Source of the DNA: Nocardioides islandensis
GTDB taxonomy: Bacteria; Actinomycetota; Actinomycetes; Propionibacteriales; Nocardioidaceae
Assembly: GCF_015352455.1 (NCBI RefSeq)
Contig: NZ_JADKPN010000001.1
Location: forward strand, 620,001-684,000
DNA: 64,000 nt
Direction of reading: 5' to 3'
In this document: piece by piece, positions 7,504 through 18,067 of the stretch
How the letters are laid out: every line of letters begins with the position of its first letter
Numbering within the stretch: the stretch's first letter is position 1
Position numbers and translations under genes: made by a program
Notes under the pieces: generated by a model
Database searches by the model: none
Told to the model about the DNA's origin: nothing
What the model saw: only the letters and a program-made list of their open reading frames with translations

Positions 7504-10149
7504 GTGAACGCCGTGCCACTCTCCGGCCCGGCGACCCTGCGCGTCGCCGATCCGCCGCGGGACGGCGTGGTCGAGTTCACCGACTCGGCGCACACCGTCG
7601 CGCTGCCGGTCCGCGAGGCGCTGCCGGCCCTGGCGCGGGCCCGACGTGAGGCGCGTCCGCACCCGACCGTTGCGCTGCTGGCCGAGGCGAGCCTGCTGGC
7701 GCTGCGTCTGGTCGGGGCGGGCCGCTTCGAGCCGGGCGGGGACCGCTGGCTGCCCGGTCCGCTGGAGCCGGGCGAGGACGAACGCGTACGCCGCCTGGCC
7801 GACGAGCTCGACGGCGACCCGTCGACGGTGCACGAGCTGGTCGCGGCGGTCGTGGACGCACTGCCGCGCGGCCGGCCCTCCGAACGGACGGCGGCCTTCC
7901 GGCGACGCCTCGACGCCGAGCTCGCGCGCCCGCGACGCACGGCCTCGTCGCTGCCCGCGCTGGTCACGATCTCGCTGCGCGTCGAGGCCGACGAGGCGGA
8001 GCTCGTCGCCGGGTCGGTGCGGCTGGTGCTGCAGGTGCACGACGAGCTCGACCCGCTGCACTTCTGCGAGGCGGCGCTCCTGTGGACGGGCGCGCCCGAG
8101 GACCACGGGTTCGGCGAGCGCGCCCGCACGCACGCGGCGATCGCTCTGCGTGCCGCGGCGAGCGCCTGGCCGGTGCTCGACCGGCTCCTCGAGCTCCGGG
8201 TGCCCGACGAGATCGCCCTCGACACCGACGAGCTGGTCTCGCTGCTCGACGACGGCGTCACCGCCCTCCGCCGGATCGGCGTCGACGTGCTGTGGCCCCG
8301 CAGCCTCGGACGCGACCTGACGACGCGGGCCGCGCTGGAGCACCGCGACGGACAGGGGCGCGAGGCGCCGCTGATGACGGGCCTGTTCGGGCCGGAGGCG
8401 ATGTTCTCGTTCAAGTGGCAGGTCGCCCTGCACGGCGAGCCGCTGTCCGACGCGGAGATGCGCCAGCTCGCCGCGAGCGCCAGCCCGATCCTCAAGCTGC
8501 GCGGGGCCTGGACCGTCGTGGACCCGTCGGTCGCGCGCAAGGCCAAGAAGCGGCTGATCCGCACCGTGACCCCGGTCCAGGCGGTGGCGGCCGCGCTGAC
8601 CGGCACCGTCGAGGTCGAGGAGGGCGAGCAGGAGGTGGTGGTCGGCGCCAGCCTGCTGCCGGTCCGCGAGCGGCTCCTGGGAGCGGCCACCCGCGACCCC
8701 GTACCTCCTCCGACCGGGCTGCGCGCGACCCTGCGCGACTACCAGCGACACGGGCTCACCTGGCTCGACACCCTGACCACGCTCGGCCTGGGCTGCTGCC
8801 TGGCCGACGACATGGGTCTCGGCAAGACGATCACCCTCATCGCGCTGCACCTGCACCGGCGGGAGACGATCGACGAGGCGCGGCCCACCCTGGTGGTCTG
8901 CCCCGCGTCGCTCCTCGGCAACTGGGAGGACGAGATCGCGCGGTTCGCCCCGGACGCCGCCGTACGCCGCTTCCACGGCGGTGCGCGGTCGCTGTCCGAC
9001 CTCGACGGCGGCTTCGTGCTGACGACCTACGGCACGCTGCGTTCCGACCACACGGGTGCGGGCGACCAGACCCGTCTGCGGGACGTCGACTGGGGCCTGG
9101 TCGTCGCCGACGAGGCGCAGCACGTGAAGAACCCGACGTCGACCGCCGCCCGCGCCCTGCGGGCCATTCCCGGCACGGCCCGGGTGGCGCTCACCGGCAC
9201 ACCGGTCGAGAACAACCTCACCGAGCTGTGGGCGATCCTCGACTGGGCGATCCCGGGCCTGCTCGGCAGCCGCAACGCCTTCCGCAAGGTCTGGGCCGCG
9301 CCGATCGAGTCCGGCCGGCACGAGGACAAGACCCGGCAGTTCGCCGACCTGGTCGGGCCGTTCGTGCTGCGCCGCAAGAAGTCCGACCCCGGCATCGCGC
9401 CCGAGCTGCCGCCCAAGACCGAGACCGACCACCCGCTCGGCCTGACCCGCGAGCAGGCCGTCCTCTACGAGGCGTTCGTCCGCGACACGATGGAGCGCAT
9501 CAAGCGCGCCGACGAGGACAGCCGGCGCGGGCTCGTGCTTGCGCTGCTGACGGGCCTGAAGCAGATCTGCAACCACCCGGCGCAGTTCCTCAAGCAGTCC
9601 GGCGCGGTGCGGCTCACGGGCCGGTCCCACAAGATCGACCTGCTCGACGAGCTGCTCGGCACGATCGTGGCCGAGGGGGGCGCGGCGCTGGTGTTCACCC
9701 AGTACGTCGCCATGGCGCGGCTGCTCGAGACCCACCTGGACCGTCTCGGCATGGCCCACCAGTTCCTGCATGGCGGCACCCCGGTGCGCTCGCGCGACGC
9801 GATGGTGCGGGCGTTCCAGGCCGGCGAGGTGCCGGTGTTCCTGCTCTCGCTCAAGGCCGGAGGCACGGGTCTCAACCTCACCCGGGCCGACCACGTCATC
9901 CACGTCGACCGCTGGTGGAACCCCGCCGTCGAGGACCAGGCCACCGACCGGGCCTACCGCATCGGCCAGGACAAGCCGGTCCAGGTGCACCGGATGGTCA
10001 CCCGCGGCACCATCGAGCAGCGGATCGCCGAGCTGCTCACCCGCAAGCGCGCGCTCGCCGACGCGGTGCTGACCCGCGGCGAGACCGCGCTGACCGAGCT
10101 CGGCAACGACGAGCTGCGCGACCTGGTCACGTTGCGTCGCGATGAGTGA
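7504..10149 (+). CDS. SNF2-family DEAD/DEAH helicase-like ATPase
   Basis: 881 residues. The N-terminal ~390 residues are a bacterial SNF2-associated region rich in Arg and Glu. The ATPase core follows with CLADDMGLGKTITLIAL (Walker A), VVADEAQHVKN (DEAQ box), ALTGTPVENN (motif III), then the C-terminal lobe SLKAGGTGLNLTRADHVIHVD and DQATDRAYRIGQ (motifs V and VI). Such enzymes translocate on DNA and remodel protein-DNA complexes. The stop overlaps the start of the SWIM-domain gene by 8 bases, so the two are translationally coupled. Start GTG at 7504 gives the usual length. Confidence 0.92.
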   Translation: MNAVPLSGPATLRVADPPRDGVVEFTDSAHTVALPVREALPALARARREARPHPTVALLAEASLLALRLVGAGRFEPGGDRWLPGPLEPGEDERVRRLADELDGDPSTVHELVAAVVDALPRGRPSERTAAFRRRLDAELARPRRTASSLPALVTISLRVEADEAELVAGSVRLVLQVHDELDPLHFCEAALLWTGAPEDHGFGERARTHAAIALRAAASAWPVLDRLLELRVPDEIALDTDELVSLLDDGVTALRRIGVDVLWPRSLGRDLTTRAALEHRDGQGREAPLMTGLFGPEAMFSFKWQVALHGEPLSDAEMRQLAASASPILKLRGAWTVVDPSVARKAKKRLIRTVTPVQAVAAALTGTVEVEEGEQEVVVGASLLPVRERLLGAATRDPVPPPTGLRATLRDYQRHGLTWLDTLTTLGLGCCLADDMGLGKTITLIALHLHRRETIDEARPTLVVCPASLLGNWEDEIARFAPDAAVRRFHGGARSLSDLDGGFVLTTYGTLRSDHTGAGDQTRLRDVDWGLVVADEAQHVKNPTSTAARALRAIPGTARVALTGTPVENNLTELWAILDWAIPGLLGSRNAFRKVWAAPIESGRHEDKTRQFADLVGPFVLRRKKSDPGIAPELPPKTETDHPLGLTREQAVLYEAFVRDTMERIKRADEDSRRGLVLALLTGLKQICNHPAQFLKQSGAVRLTGRSHKIDLLDELLGTIVAEGGAALVFTQYVAMARLLETHLDRLGMAHQFLHGGTPVRSRDAMVRAFQAGEVPVFLLSLKAGGTGLNLTRADHVIHVDRWWNPAVEDQATDRAYRIGQDKPVQVHRMVTRGTIEQRIAELLTRKRALADAVLTRGETALTELGNDELRDLVTLRRDE

Positions 10150-10813
10150 GCGCGTCACCCACCCGCGGATCCGGCCCCGCCGCGGGGCGGCCCGGGCCAC
10201 GACGTGGTGGGGCAAGGCGTGGGTGAGAGCCTGCGAGGAGTCGGCGTACGGCGAGGCCGAGCTGCGCACCGCCCGCACCCTGGCCCGCGGTGGTGGCGTC
10301 GGGGCCATCTCGGTGGCGCCCGGCCGGTACCTCGCCGCCGTCGAGGACGGCGAGGAGCTCTGGACGACCACCACGGGGCTGCCGGTCCTGGACGAGGCCG
10401 ACCGCGCGGCGTTCGTCGAGGCCGTCGTGGCCGAGGCGGGCCGGCTCCCCGCCCTGCTCGCCGGTGACCTGCCGCACGGCCTGGTCGAGCACGCCGAGGA
10501 GGCCGGCGTCGAGCTGCTCCCCTACGGCGGCGAGCTGTCCTCCTCCTGCACGTGCGCCGCCTGGATGGACCCGTGCGCGCACGCGCTGGCGGTCGGCTAC
10601 CAGGTGGCCTGGCTCGCCGACGCCGACCCGTTCGTCCTGCTGGCCCTGCGCGGCCTGCCGCGCGAGGAGCTGCTCGCCCGCCTTCACGACCGCGAGGAAG
10701 CCCGTTCCGACCAGCCCGACGACGTCGCGCTGGCCGCCGACGCGGCGGCGCGTGCCCGGCGGGTGCTGGAGCTGCTGGAGTCGGGCGAGACCGACGTCGG
10801 GCATCTTCTCTAG
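10142..10813 (+). CDS. SWIM zinc-finger protein, partner of the SNF2 ATPase
   Basis: 223 residues. The SWIM motif CxCx(n)CxH is visible as CTCAAWMDPCAHALAV around residues 138-153; it binds zinc and nucleic acid or protein. The N-terminal part (RPRRGAARATTWWGKAW) is the conserved lead seen in actinobacterial proteins encoded behind SNF2 genes. Its start lies within the end of the SNF2 gene. The tight coupling suggests the two products work on the same substrate, probably DNA in repair or remodelling; this is inference. Confidence 0.88.
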   Translation: MSERVTHPRIRPRRGAARATTWWGKAWVRACEESAYGEAELRTARTLARGGGVGAISVAPGRYLAAVEDGEELWTTTTGLPVLDEADRAAFVEAVVAEAGRLPALLAGDLPHGLVEHAEEAGVELLPYGGELSSSCTCAAWMDPCAHALAVGYQVAWLADADPFVLLALRGLPREELLARLHDREEARSDQPDDVALAADAAARARRVLELLESGETDVGHLL

Positions 10814-10823
10814 GCCCTACGTT

Positions 10824-10937
10824 CCTCACCGGGTCTCGGCACGCGTCACCCGTCCCTCGCAGGCTCGGTCCGAGTCGATGCTCCTCGACCTGGCGCCTGA
10901 CCGCGGTCCTCGCAAGCTCGGACCGCGCGGCACTCAG
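10824..10937 (-). repeat. Stop-codon-abutting repeat, copy 2
   Basis: 114 bp, same family and orientation as 5812-5926. Read on the minus strand it starts TGAGTGCCGCGCGG, and the TGA is the stop codon of the gene that begins at 11695. It lies between two converging genes. Confidence 0.8.
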
Positions 10938-11695
10938 AAGTCGTAGGTGAGGCAGCCCTTGTCCCGCATCATCTGCCACGTCAGCTCGTCGACGCTCCCG
11001 GGCGGCTTGGCGTCGATCGCGTTGAGCTCCTGGAGCCGTTCGACGACGCGCGACGTCTTCTCGTCGTACTGGCCGGTGATGCGCTTGGGGCCGAGCAGGT
11101 CGACGTCGACCAGCAGCTGTTGCAGCGCCCGGATGTAGACGCCGTCCTTGGTCGTCGCGTGCATCCCCACCTTGAGCTTGGGGAAGGTCGCCGGCACGAG
11201 CACGCACAGGCACTGCACGTGGATCTTCACGCCGGGCTTGAGGTTGGTGACGAAGTCCCGGGCGTGGGCCGACGTCATCTGCATCGCACAGGGGTCGCGG
11301 ATGGTGTCGTACGGGCCGAGGTAGGCGACGTACGTGGGGGGCACCTGGTTCGCATCCCCGTAGAGCGTGTTGCACGACTTGGACGTCTCGAGGTACTTCA
11401 CGTCGTTGGTGCCGTTGGCCGAGACGGCGTTGTAGAGCTCGCCGGCATCCTGTTCCTCACCCCAGCCGACGACCAGGATCTTCTCGCCGGTGCAGTCGAG
11501 GTTCTGCAACGGGACCCCGAGGCCCAGGGGGTCCTGCGCAGAACCAGAGGCGCTGGGGCTGCCGGTCGGTCCACCGGGAGGGTCGGCGTTCCCCGCCTCG
11601 GGGCTGCCGGTGCTGAGGCCGACGACGACCCCCGCGACGACCCCGACGAGGGCCGACGCGAAGAGCGCGACCGTACCTCGGGCGTCCCACCGCAT
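10934..11695 (-). CDS. Membrane-anchored protein with peptidoglycan-binding-like C-terminus
   Basis: 253 residues. One N-terminal membrane segment (VALFASALVGVVAGVVVGLS, residues ~9-28) is followed by a Pro/Gly/Ser-rich linker and an extracytoplasmic domain with several cysteines (LDCTGEK, SKSCNTL, DPCAMQ, VQCLCVL). The last ~70 residues (GVYIRALQQLLVDVDLL..YDEKTSRVVERLQELN) look like a PG_binding_1 fold. Function unknown; it probably sits on the outer membrane face and contacts the wall. Start ATG 11695 is chosen because it begins directly before the anchor and a -10 box (TAGTCT, minus strand, 11703-11708) stands 7 bases upstream. Confidence 0.75.
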   Translation of the reverse strand: MRWDARGTVALFASALVGVVAGVVVGLSTGSPEAGNADPPGGPTGSPSASGSAQDPLGLGVPLQNLDCTGEKILVVGWGEEQDAGELYNAVSANGTNDVKYLETSKSCNTLYGDANQVPPTYVAYLGPYDTIRDPCAMQMTSAHARDFVTNLKPGVKIHVQCLCVLVPATFPKLKVGMHATTKDGVYIRALQQLLVDVDLLGPKRITGQYDEKTSRVVERLQELNAIDAKPPGSVDELTWQMMRDKGCLTYDF

Positions 11696-11702
11696 ACCTG
11701 TG

Positions 11703-11708
11703 AGACTA
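11703..11708 (-). promoter_or_regulatory. -10 box TAGTCT of the membrane-anchored protein gene
   Basis: On the minus strand the box ends seven bases before the ATG at 11695, indicating leaderless transcription. Confidence 0.45.
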
Positions 11709-11739
11709 GTTGGGGCATCGATGTGGTTGCGTTCGCTCG

Positions 11740-12309
11740 TCAACTGAGTGACTTCAGGCCCAGCGAGCCCAACGCCATCCCGGCCAGCAGCTCCCGCATC
11801 GCCGACTGGGGGAGCCGGCTGCTGTGCGGGGTGGAGTTGATCAGCCCGAACGCCGCGTGCGCCATCGCCTGTGCACGGTCGGTCGTCAGGTCGGGGTCGC
11901 GGCGCCGCAGCTGGTCGGCCCACAGGTCGACGTACTCCCGCTGGAGCGACCGCACCCGCTCGCGCGCCTCGACGGCCAGCGACTGCCAGTCGCGGTCCTG
12001 GACGACGATGAGCGATGGCTGAGCGAGGGCGAACTCGACGTGCCAGTCGACCAGGGCGGCGAGCGCAGCGTCCGGGCTGTGGGCCTGCGCCACCCGTTCC
12101 TGCCCCTCGGTGAGCAGCCGCTCGCTGATGGCGACGAGCATCTCGGCCAGGACGTCGTCCTTGGAGTCGAAGTGCTTGTAGAGCGCCGGTCCGCTGATCC
12201 CCACCGCCCGGCCGATGTCGCCGACGGACACGCCGTGGAAGCCGCGCTCCGCGAAGAGTCGCGCGGCCACCTCGAGGATCTGGCTGCGCCGGTCAAGGGT
12301 CCGCTCCAC
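11740..12309 (-). CDS. TetR family regulator of the leucine catabolic operon
   Basis: 189 residues. The N-terminal helix-turn-helix ILEVAARLFAERGFHGVSVGDIGRAVGISGPALYKHF is a classic TetR DNA-binding domain; the rest is a ligand-binding helical bundle. It is divergent from the methylcrotonyl-CoA carboxylase genes with 46 bases between starts, and a perfect palindrome lies in that gap. It most likely represses the operon and itself, with an acyl-CoA as inducer, as known for TetR-type regulators of acyl-CoA pathways. The GTG at 12309 is chosen; TACCCT on the minus strand (12316-12321) is its -10 box. Confidence 0.88.
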   Translation of the reverse strand: MERTLDRRSQILEVAARLFAERGFHGVSVGDIGRAVGISGPALYKHFDSKDDVLAEMLVAISERLLTEGQERVAQAHSPDAALAALVDWHVEFALAQPSLIVVQDRDWQSLAVEARERVRSLQREYVDLWADQLRRRDPDLTTDRAQAMAHAAFGLINSTPHSSRLPQSAMRELLAGMALGSLGLKSLS

Positions 12310-12329
12310 GGCAGCAGGGTAGCGCCTGC

Positions 12330-12347
12330 GGTTAACGAACGTTAACC
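12330..12347. promoter_or_regulatory. TetR operator, perfect palindrome GGTTAACG-AA-CGTTAACC
   Basis: An 18-bp sequence with two perfect 8-base arms in the gap between the TetR gene and the carboxylase gene. The right arm contains TAACCT (12343-12348), which sits 7 bases before the GTG at 12356 and is the likely -10 box. Repressor binding would therefore block RNA polymerase directly. The -10 box of the TetR gene is 9 bases to the left. Confidence 0.8.
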
Positions 12348-12355
12348 TCTGTCTC

Positions 12356-13951
12356 GTGAGTGAGCTGTCCGCCGACGTCGCCGAGCTGCGCGAGCGCCTG
12401 GCCATCGTCCGCCGCGGCGGATCGGAGTCCGCGCGCCAGAAGCACCTCGACCGCGGCAAGCTGCTCGTCCGCGACCGGGTGGACCGGCTGCTGGACCCGG
12501 GCAGCCCGTTCCTGGAGCTGAGCCCGATGGCGGCGTTCGGGATGTACGGCGCCGGGCCGGACGACCTGTACGCCGTCCCGGCCGCCAGCATCGTCACCGG
12601 CATCGGCCGCATCAACGGGCGCGAGTGCGTCGTGGTGGCCAACGACGCGACGGTCAAGGGCGGCACGTACTACCCGATGACGGTCAAGAAGCACCTGCGC
12701 GCGCAGACCATCGCCGCCGAGAACCTGCTGCCCTGCGTGTACCTCGTCGACTCCGGAGGCGCCTTCCTCCCGATGCAGGACGAGGTGTTCCCGGACAAGG
12801 AGCACTTCGGCCGGATCTTCTTCAACCAGGCCAACCTGTCGGCGCGTGGCATCCCGCAGATCGCCTCGGTGATGGGTTCGTGCACGGCCGGCGGCGCGTA
12901 CGTCCCGGCGATGTCCGACGAGTCCGTCATCGTCAAGGACCAGGGCACGATCTTCCTCGGCGGCCCGCCGCTGGTGAAGGCCGCGACCGGCGAGGTCGTC
13001 ACCGCCGAGGAGCTCGGTGGTGGCGACGTGCACGCCCGCAGGTCCGGCGTCGTCGACCACCTCGCCGAGGACGACGCGCACGCCCTGGCCATCGTGCGGT
13101 CCATCGTCGGCACACTGCCGGATTCGTCGGTGATTGGGCAGAAACGCCGGTCTGAAACCGCTTTCAGCACGCGTTTGGTCCCAAACGCCAGTGCCGCCGA
13201 GGTCGAGGAGCCGCACGAGGACCCCGGTACCTTGGCCGACGTCGTACCCGCCGACACCCGCACGCCGTACGACGTGCGCGAGGTGATCCGGCGGATCGTG
13301 GACGGGAGTCGGTTCCACGAGTTCAAGCAGCTGTACGGCGAGACGCTGGTGACCGGGTTCGCGCACGTCTGGGGTCACCAGGTCGGCATCGTGGCCAACA
13401 ACGGGATCCTGTTCAGCGAGTCGTCGCTGAAGGGTGCGCACTTCATCGAGCTGTGCAACCAGCGCGGCATCCCCCTGGTCTTCCTGCAGAACATCACCGG
13501 CTTCATGGTCGGCAAGGAGTACGAGAACCGCGGCATCGCCCGCGACGGCGCCAAGCTGGTGACCGCCGTCGCCTGCTCGGTCGTGCCGAAGTTCACCGTG
13601 GTCATCGGCGGGTCCTTCGGCGCGGGCAACTACGGCATGTGCGGCCGTGCGTACGACCCGCGCTTCCTGTGGATGTGGCCCAACGCCCGCATCTCGGTGA
13701 TGGGCGGCGAGCAGGCGGCGTCCGTGCTGGCGGAGGTGCGCCGCCCGGACGACCCGGTGCCCGTCGAGGAGTTCAAGGACGGCATCCGCGACCAGTACGA
13801 GTCGCAGGGCTCGCCGTACTACTCCACGGCCCGCCTCTGGGACGACGGCGTCATCGACCCCGCCGACACCCGCCGCGTGCTCGGCATGGGGCTGTCCGTC
13901 GCCTCGCACGCCCCGATCCCGGCGCCGTCGTACGGCGTCTTTCGGATGTGA
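12356..13951 (+). CDS. liuB: Methylcrotonyl-CoA carboxylase beta (carboxyltransferase) subunit
   Basis: 531 residues; carboxyltransferase of leucine degradation that moves CO2 from biotin to 3-methylcrotonyl-CoA. Signatures of MCC rather than propionyl-CoA carboxylase are [48 protein letters not shown] and [12 protein letters not shown]; the C-terminus [20 protein letters not shown] is canonical. Between the two crotonase-like domains (about residues 255-285) it carries roughly 17 residues more than human MCCC2, encoded by a hairpin-rich stretch at 13125-13190. Start GTG 12356 is set by the operator-embedded -10 box. A repeat separates its stop from the alpha-subunit gene. Confidence 0.93.
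   Translation: MSELSADVAELRERLAIVRRGGSESARQKHLDRGKLLVRDRVDRLLDPGSPFLELSPMAAFGMYGAGPDDLYAVPAASIVTGIGRINGRECVVVANDATVKGGTYYPMTVKKHLRAQTIAAENLLPCVYLVDSGGAFLPMQDEVFPDKEHFGRIFFNQANLSARGIPQIASVMGSCTAGGAYVPAMSDESVIVKDQGTIFLGGPPLVKAATGEVVTAEELGGGDVHARRSGVVDHLAEDDAHALAIVRSIVGTLPDSSVIGQKRRSETAFSTRLVPNASAAEVEEPHEDPGTLADVVPADTRTPYDVREVIRRIVDGSRFHEFKQLYGETLVTGFAHVWGHQVGIVANNGILFSESSLKGAHFIELCNQRGIPLVFLQNITGFMVGKEYENRGIARDGAKLVTAVACSVVPKFTVVIGGSFGAGNYGMCGRAYDPRFLWMWPNARISVMGGEQAASVLAEVRRPDDPVPVEEFKDGIRDQYESQGSPYYSTARLWDDGVIDPADTRRVLGMGLSVASHAPIPAPSYGVFRM
13125..13190. repeat. In-frame hairpin-rich insertion inside the MCC beta gene
   Basis: A less GC-rich segment holding two perfect hairpins: CTGAAA-CCGC-TTTCAG (13152-13167) and GCGTTTGG-TC-CCAAACGC (13171-13188). 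It encodes the stretch [17 protein letters not shown], which has no counterpart in related carboxylases. The reading frame is kept. Confidence 0.65.
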
Positions 13952-14058
13952 GACGCGCAGTGACGTGCGAGGAACGAGCGCGGCGCGTGGGCGCGGCCAG
14001 GTCGAGCACGCCCTGCGACCGAGGGACGAGGTCGCAACGGGCGCGTCGAGACCCGCTG
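13949..14058 (+). repeat. Stop-codon-abutting repeat, copy 3 (diverged)
   Basis: It begins with the TGA stop of the beta-subunit gene (TGAGACGCGCAG) and ends CGTCGAGACCCGCTGAC. Shared blocks with the minus-strand reading of copies 1 and 2, in the same order, are TGAG, TGCGAGGA, CCAGGTCGAG, CGAGGGACG and CGAGACCCG. It fills the whole gap between the two carboxylase genes. Confidence 0.6.
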
Positions 14059-14078
14059 ACCGGACCGAGGAGCGCACC

Positions 14079-15940
<1,862 letters not shown>

Positions 15941-15941
<1 letters not shown>

Positions 15942-16876
15942 TGGACCGCCCCGCCGTCGTGCCGCTCGCCGGACTGCCGGAGCGCGTGACGATCTACGAG
16001 GTGGGCGCCCGCGACGGCCTCCAGAACGAGTCCGCCCTCGTCCCCACCGAGGTCAAGGCCGAGCTCGTCACACGGCTGCTCGACGCCGGCCTGCCGATCG
16101 TCGAGGCGACGTCGTTCGTGCACCCGAGGTGGGTCCCGCAGCTCGCCGACGCGGCCGAGCTGATGTCCCTGCTGGTGGACCGGCTGGGTGACCGCGGCCG
16201 CGACCTCCCCGTGCTGGTGCCCAACGAGCGTGGCCTCGACCGCGCACTGGAGCTGGGCTGCCGTCACATCGCGATCTTCGGCAGCGCGACCGAGACCTTC
16301 GCGGCGAAGAACCTCAACAGCACCCTGGACGGCCAGTTCGCGATGTTCGAGCCGACCGTACGCCGGGCGCGGGAGGCGGGCGTCGACGTGCGGGCCTACG
16401 TGTCGATGTGCTTCGGCGACCCCTGGGAGGGCGCCGTACCCGTCGCCCAGGTCGTCGACGTCGGCAAGCGGCTCTTCGACCTCGGCGCCAGCCAGCTGAG
16501 CATCGGCGACACCATCGGCGTCGGCACAGCCGGCCACGTGACCGCGCTGGTGGACGCCTTTGTCGAGGCGGGGCTGGGCACTGAGCACCTGGCCATGCAC
16601 TTCCACGACACCTACGGCCAGGCCCTCGCCAACACCCTCGCTGCCCTGCGTGCCGGCATCACCACCTTCGACGCGAGCGCCGGCGGCCTCGGCGGCTGCC
16701 CGTACGCCAAGTCGGCCACCGGCAACCTGGCCACCGAGGACCTCGTCTGGTTCCTGACCGGCCTCGGGATCGAGCACGGCGTCGACCTCGACGCCCTCGT
16801 CGCGACGAGCGCCTGGCTGGCCGGCCACCTCGGCCGCCCGAGTCCTTCTGCCGTCGTGCGGGCGCTGAGCGGCTGA
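15941..16876 (+). CDS. liuE: Hydroxymethylglutaryl-CoA lyase
   Basis: 311 residues; splits HMG-CoA to acetoacetate and acetyl-CoA, the last step of leucine catabolism. DRE-TIM barrel motifs are clear: YEVGARDGLQNE with the catalytic Arg-Asp, the metal ligands in AMHFHDTYGQALAN, and the flexible catalytic-cysteine loop GGLGGCPYAKSATGNLATED. Length is typical of bacterial enzymes. The ATG at 15941 overlaps the stop of the alpha subunit. Isovaleryl-CoA dehydrogenase and methylglutaconyl-CoA hydratase are not in this operon and must lie elsewhere if the pathway is complete. Confidence 0.95.
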
Positions 16877-16882
16877 GGCCGC

Positions 16883-16954
16883 GAGTAACGCACCCAGAAC
16901 CCGTCTCCTGCCCCCGTACATGGGGGTAGGAGACGGGTTGCGGGTGCGTTACTC
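16883..16954. repeat. 72-bp palindrome behind the HMG-CoA lyase gene
   Basis: Outer arms GAGTAACGCACCC / GGGTGCGTTACTC are perfect; inner arms AACCCGTCTCCT / AGGAGACGGGTT and a CCCCC/GGGGG core extend the stem. It could terminate the leucine operon and resembles the other GTAAC-type palindromes of the window. Confidence 0.8.
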
Positions 16955-16987
16955 ACCGACCCCGCCCCGTGCGCCACAATCGGGGGC

Positions 16988-18067
16988 ATGAGCCGGGTCG
17001 TCCACCTGCACATCGGTGCGCCGAAGACGGGGACGACGTACCTCCAGCACCGGCTCTCCCGGAACGTCAAGAACCTCGCCCGGCACGACGTCCACTTCCC
17101 GACGCGCAACCCGCTGGTCTCACCGGAGCTGTTCCAGTTCCGCGCGGCGCTCGACCTGCTCGGCCAGGACTGGGGCGGTCAGCCCGGGCACGCGGACGGC
17201 GCCTGGCCGCAGCTGGTGAAGCGGCTGACGTCACGCAGCGGCACCAGCATCGTCAGCCACGAGATCCTCGCGCCCGCCCGGCCCGAGGTGATCGCCCGGG
17301 CGATGCGCGACCTCCAGGGCTGCGAGGTGCACGTCACCTACTCCGCCCGCGACCTGGCCCGCGCGCTGCCGGCGGCCTGGCAGGAGAGCGTCAAGCAGGG
17401 CCGGAAGTGGCCGTACCGGCGCTTCCTCAACCGGGTCGAGAACGGCCATCCCTGGTTCTACCGGGCCTTCGACCTGCCCAGCGTGCTGGCCAACTGGAGC
17501 GGCGGCGTGCCCCCCGAGCGCATCCACCTCGTCACCGTGCCGCAGCGCGGCGCCGACCCGGGTGAGCTGTTCCGCCGGTTCTGCACGGCGTTCGGCATCG
17601 ACCCGGCCTGGGCGCCGCTGGACAGCGACCGGCTCAACACGTCCCTGGGTGTCGCGGAGACGCAGGTGATCCGACAGCTGAATCGCCGGATGGACCGCGC
17701 CACCCGCCGCGAGAAGGAGTACGACGAGCTGATCCGCGAGCTGCTCGCCCAGGACAAGCTCGTGCACCGCGACTCCGAGCCGGTGCGGCTTCCGCCGGCC
17801 CGGTTCGCGTGGGCCACCGAGCGGGCCGAGAGCTGGATCGAGTGGGTCAAGGAGAGCGGCATCCACGTCGTCGGCGACGTCGACGACCTGCTGCCGGTGC
17901 CGCCGGCCGAGGGCGAGCCGTACGTCAACCCCGACAAGGTCCCGGCCCGCGCGGTGCTGGCCGCCGCGGTCGACGCCCTGTCGGCGATGACCCGCGAGGC
18001 CGCGTCGCGTCCGGATCCGCGCCACACGCTGTCCGCACGCATCCGCCAGTTCCGCGAGCAGACGTGA
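16988..18067 (+). CDS. Sulfotransferase-like protein
   Basis: 359 residues. The N-terminus HLHIGAPKTGTTYLQHRL is the 5'-phosphosulfate-binding loop of PAPS-dependent sulfotransferases (P-loop-like GAPKTGTT). A second conserved region, VHVTYSARDLARALPAAWQE, fits the 3'-phosphate-binding strand. It would transfer sulfate from PAPS to an unknown acceptor, perhaps a carbohydrate or lipid. A CACAAT box at 16975-16980 lies seven bases before the ATG. It is first in a three-gene operon with GTGA and ATGA overlaps, and its third gene is a paralogue. Confidence 0.82.
   Translation: MSRVVHLHIGAPKTGTTYLQHRLSRNVKNLARHDVHFPTRNPLVSPELFQFRAALDLLGQDWGGQPGHADGAWPQLVKRLTSRSGTSIVSHEILAPARPEVIARAMRDLQGCEVHVTYSARDLARALPAAWQESVKQGRKWPYRRFLNRVENGHPWFYRAFDLPSVLANWSGGVPPERIHLVTVPQRGADPGELFRRFCTAFGIDPAWAPLDSDRLNTSLGVAETQVIRQLNRRMDRATRREKEYDELIRELLAQDKLVHRDSEPVRLPPARFAWATERAESWIEWVKESGIHVVGDVDDLLPVPPAEGEPYVNPDKVPARAVLAAAVDALSAMTREAASRPDPRHTLSARIRQFREQT

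Noticed and set aside
672..10374. Very long open frames antisense to the M13 and SNF2 genes (for example minus strand 672-2756, and the extension of the MFS frame to 10374)
   Set aside because: They are Arg/Val/Gly-rich shadows made by high GC at third positions; the sense frames have full domain motifs and proper starts.
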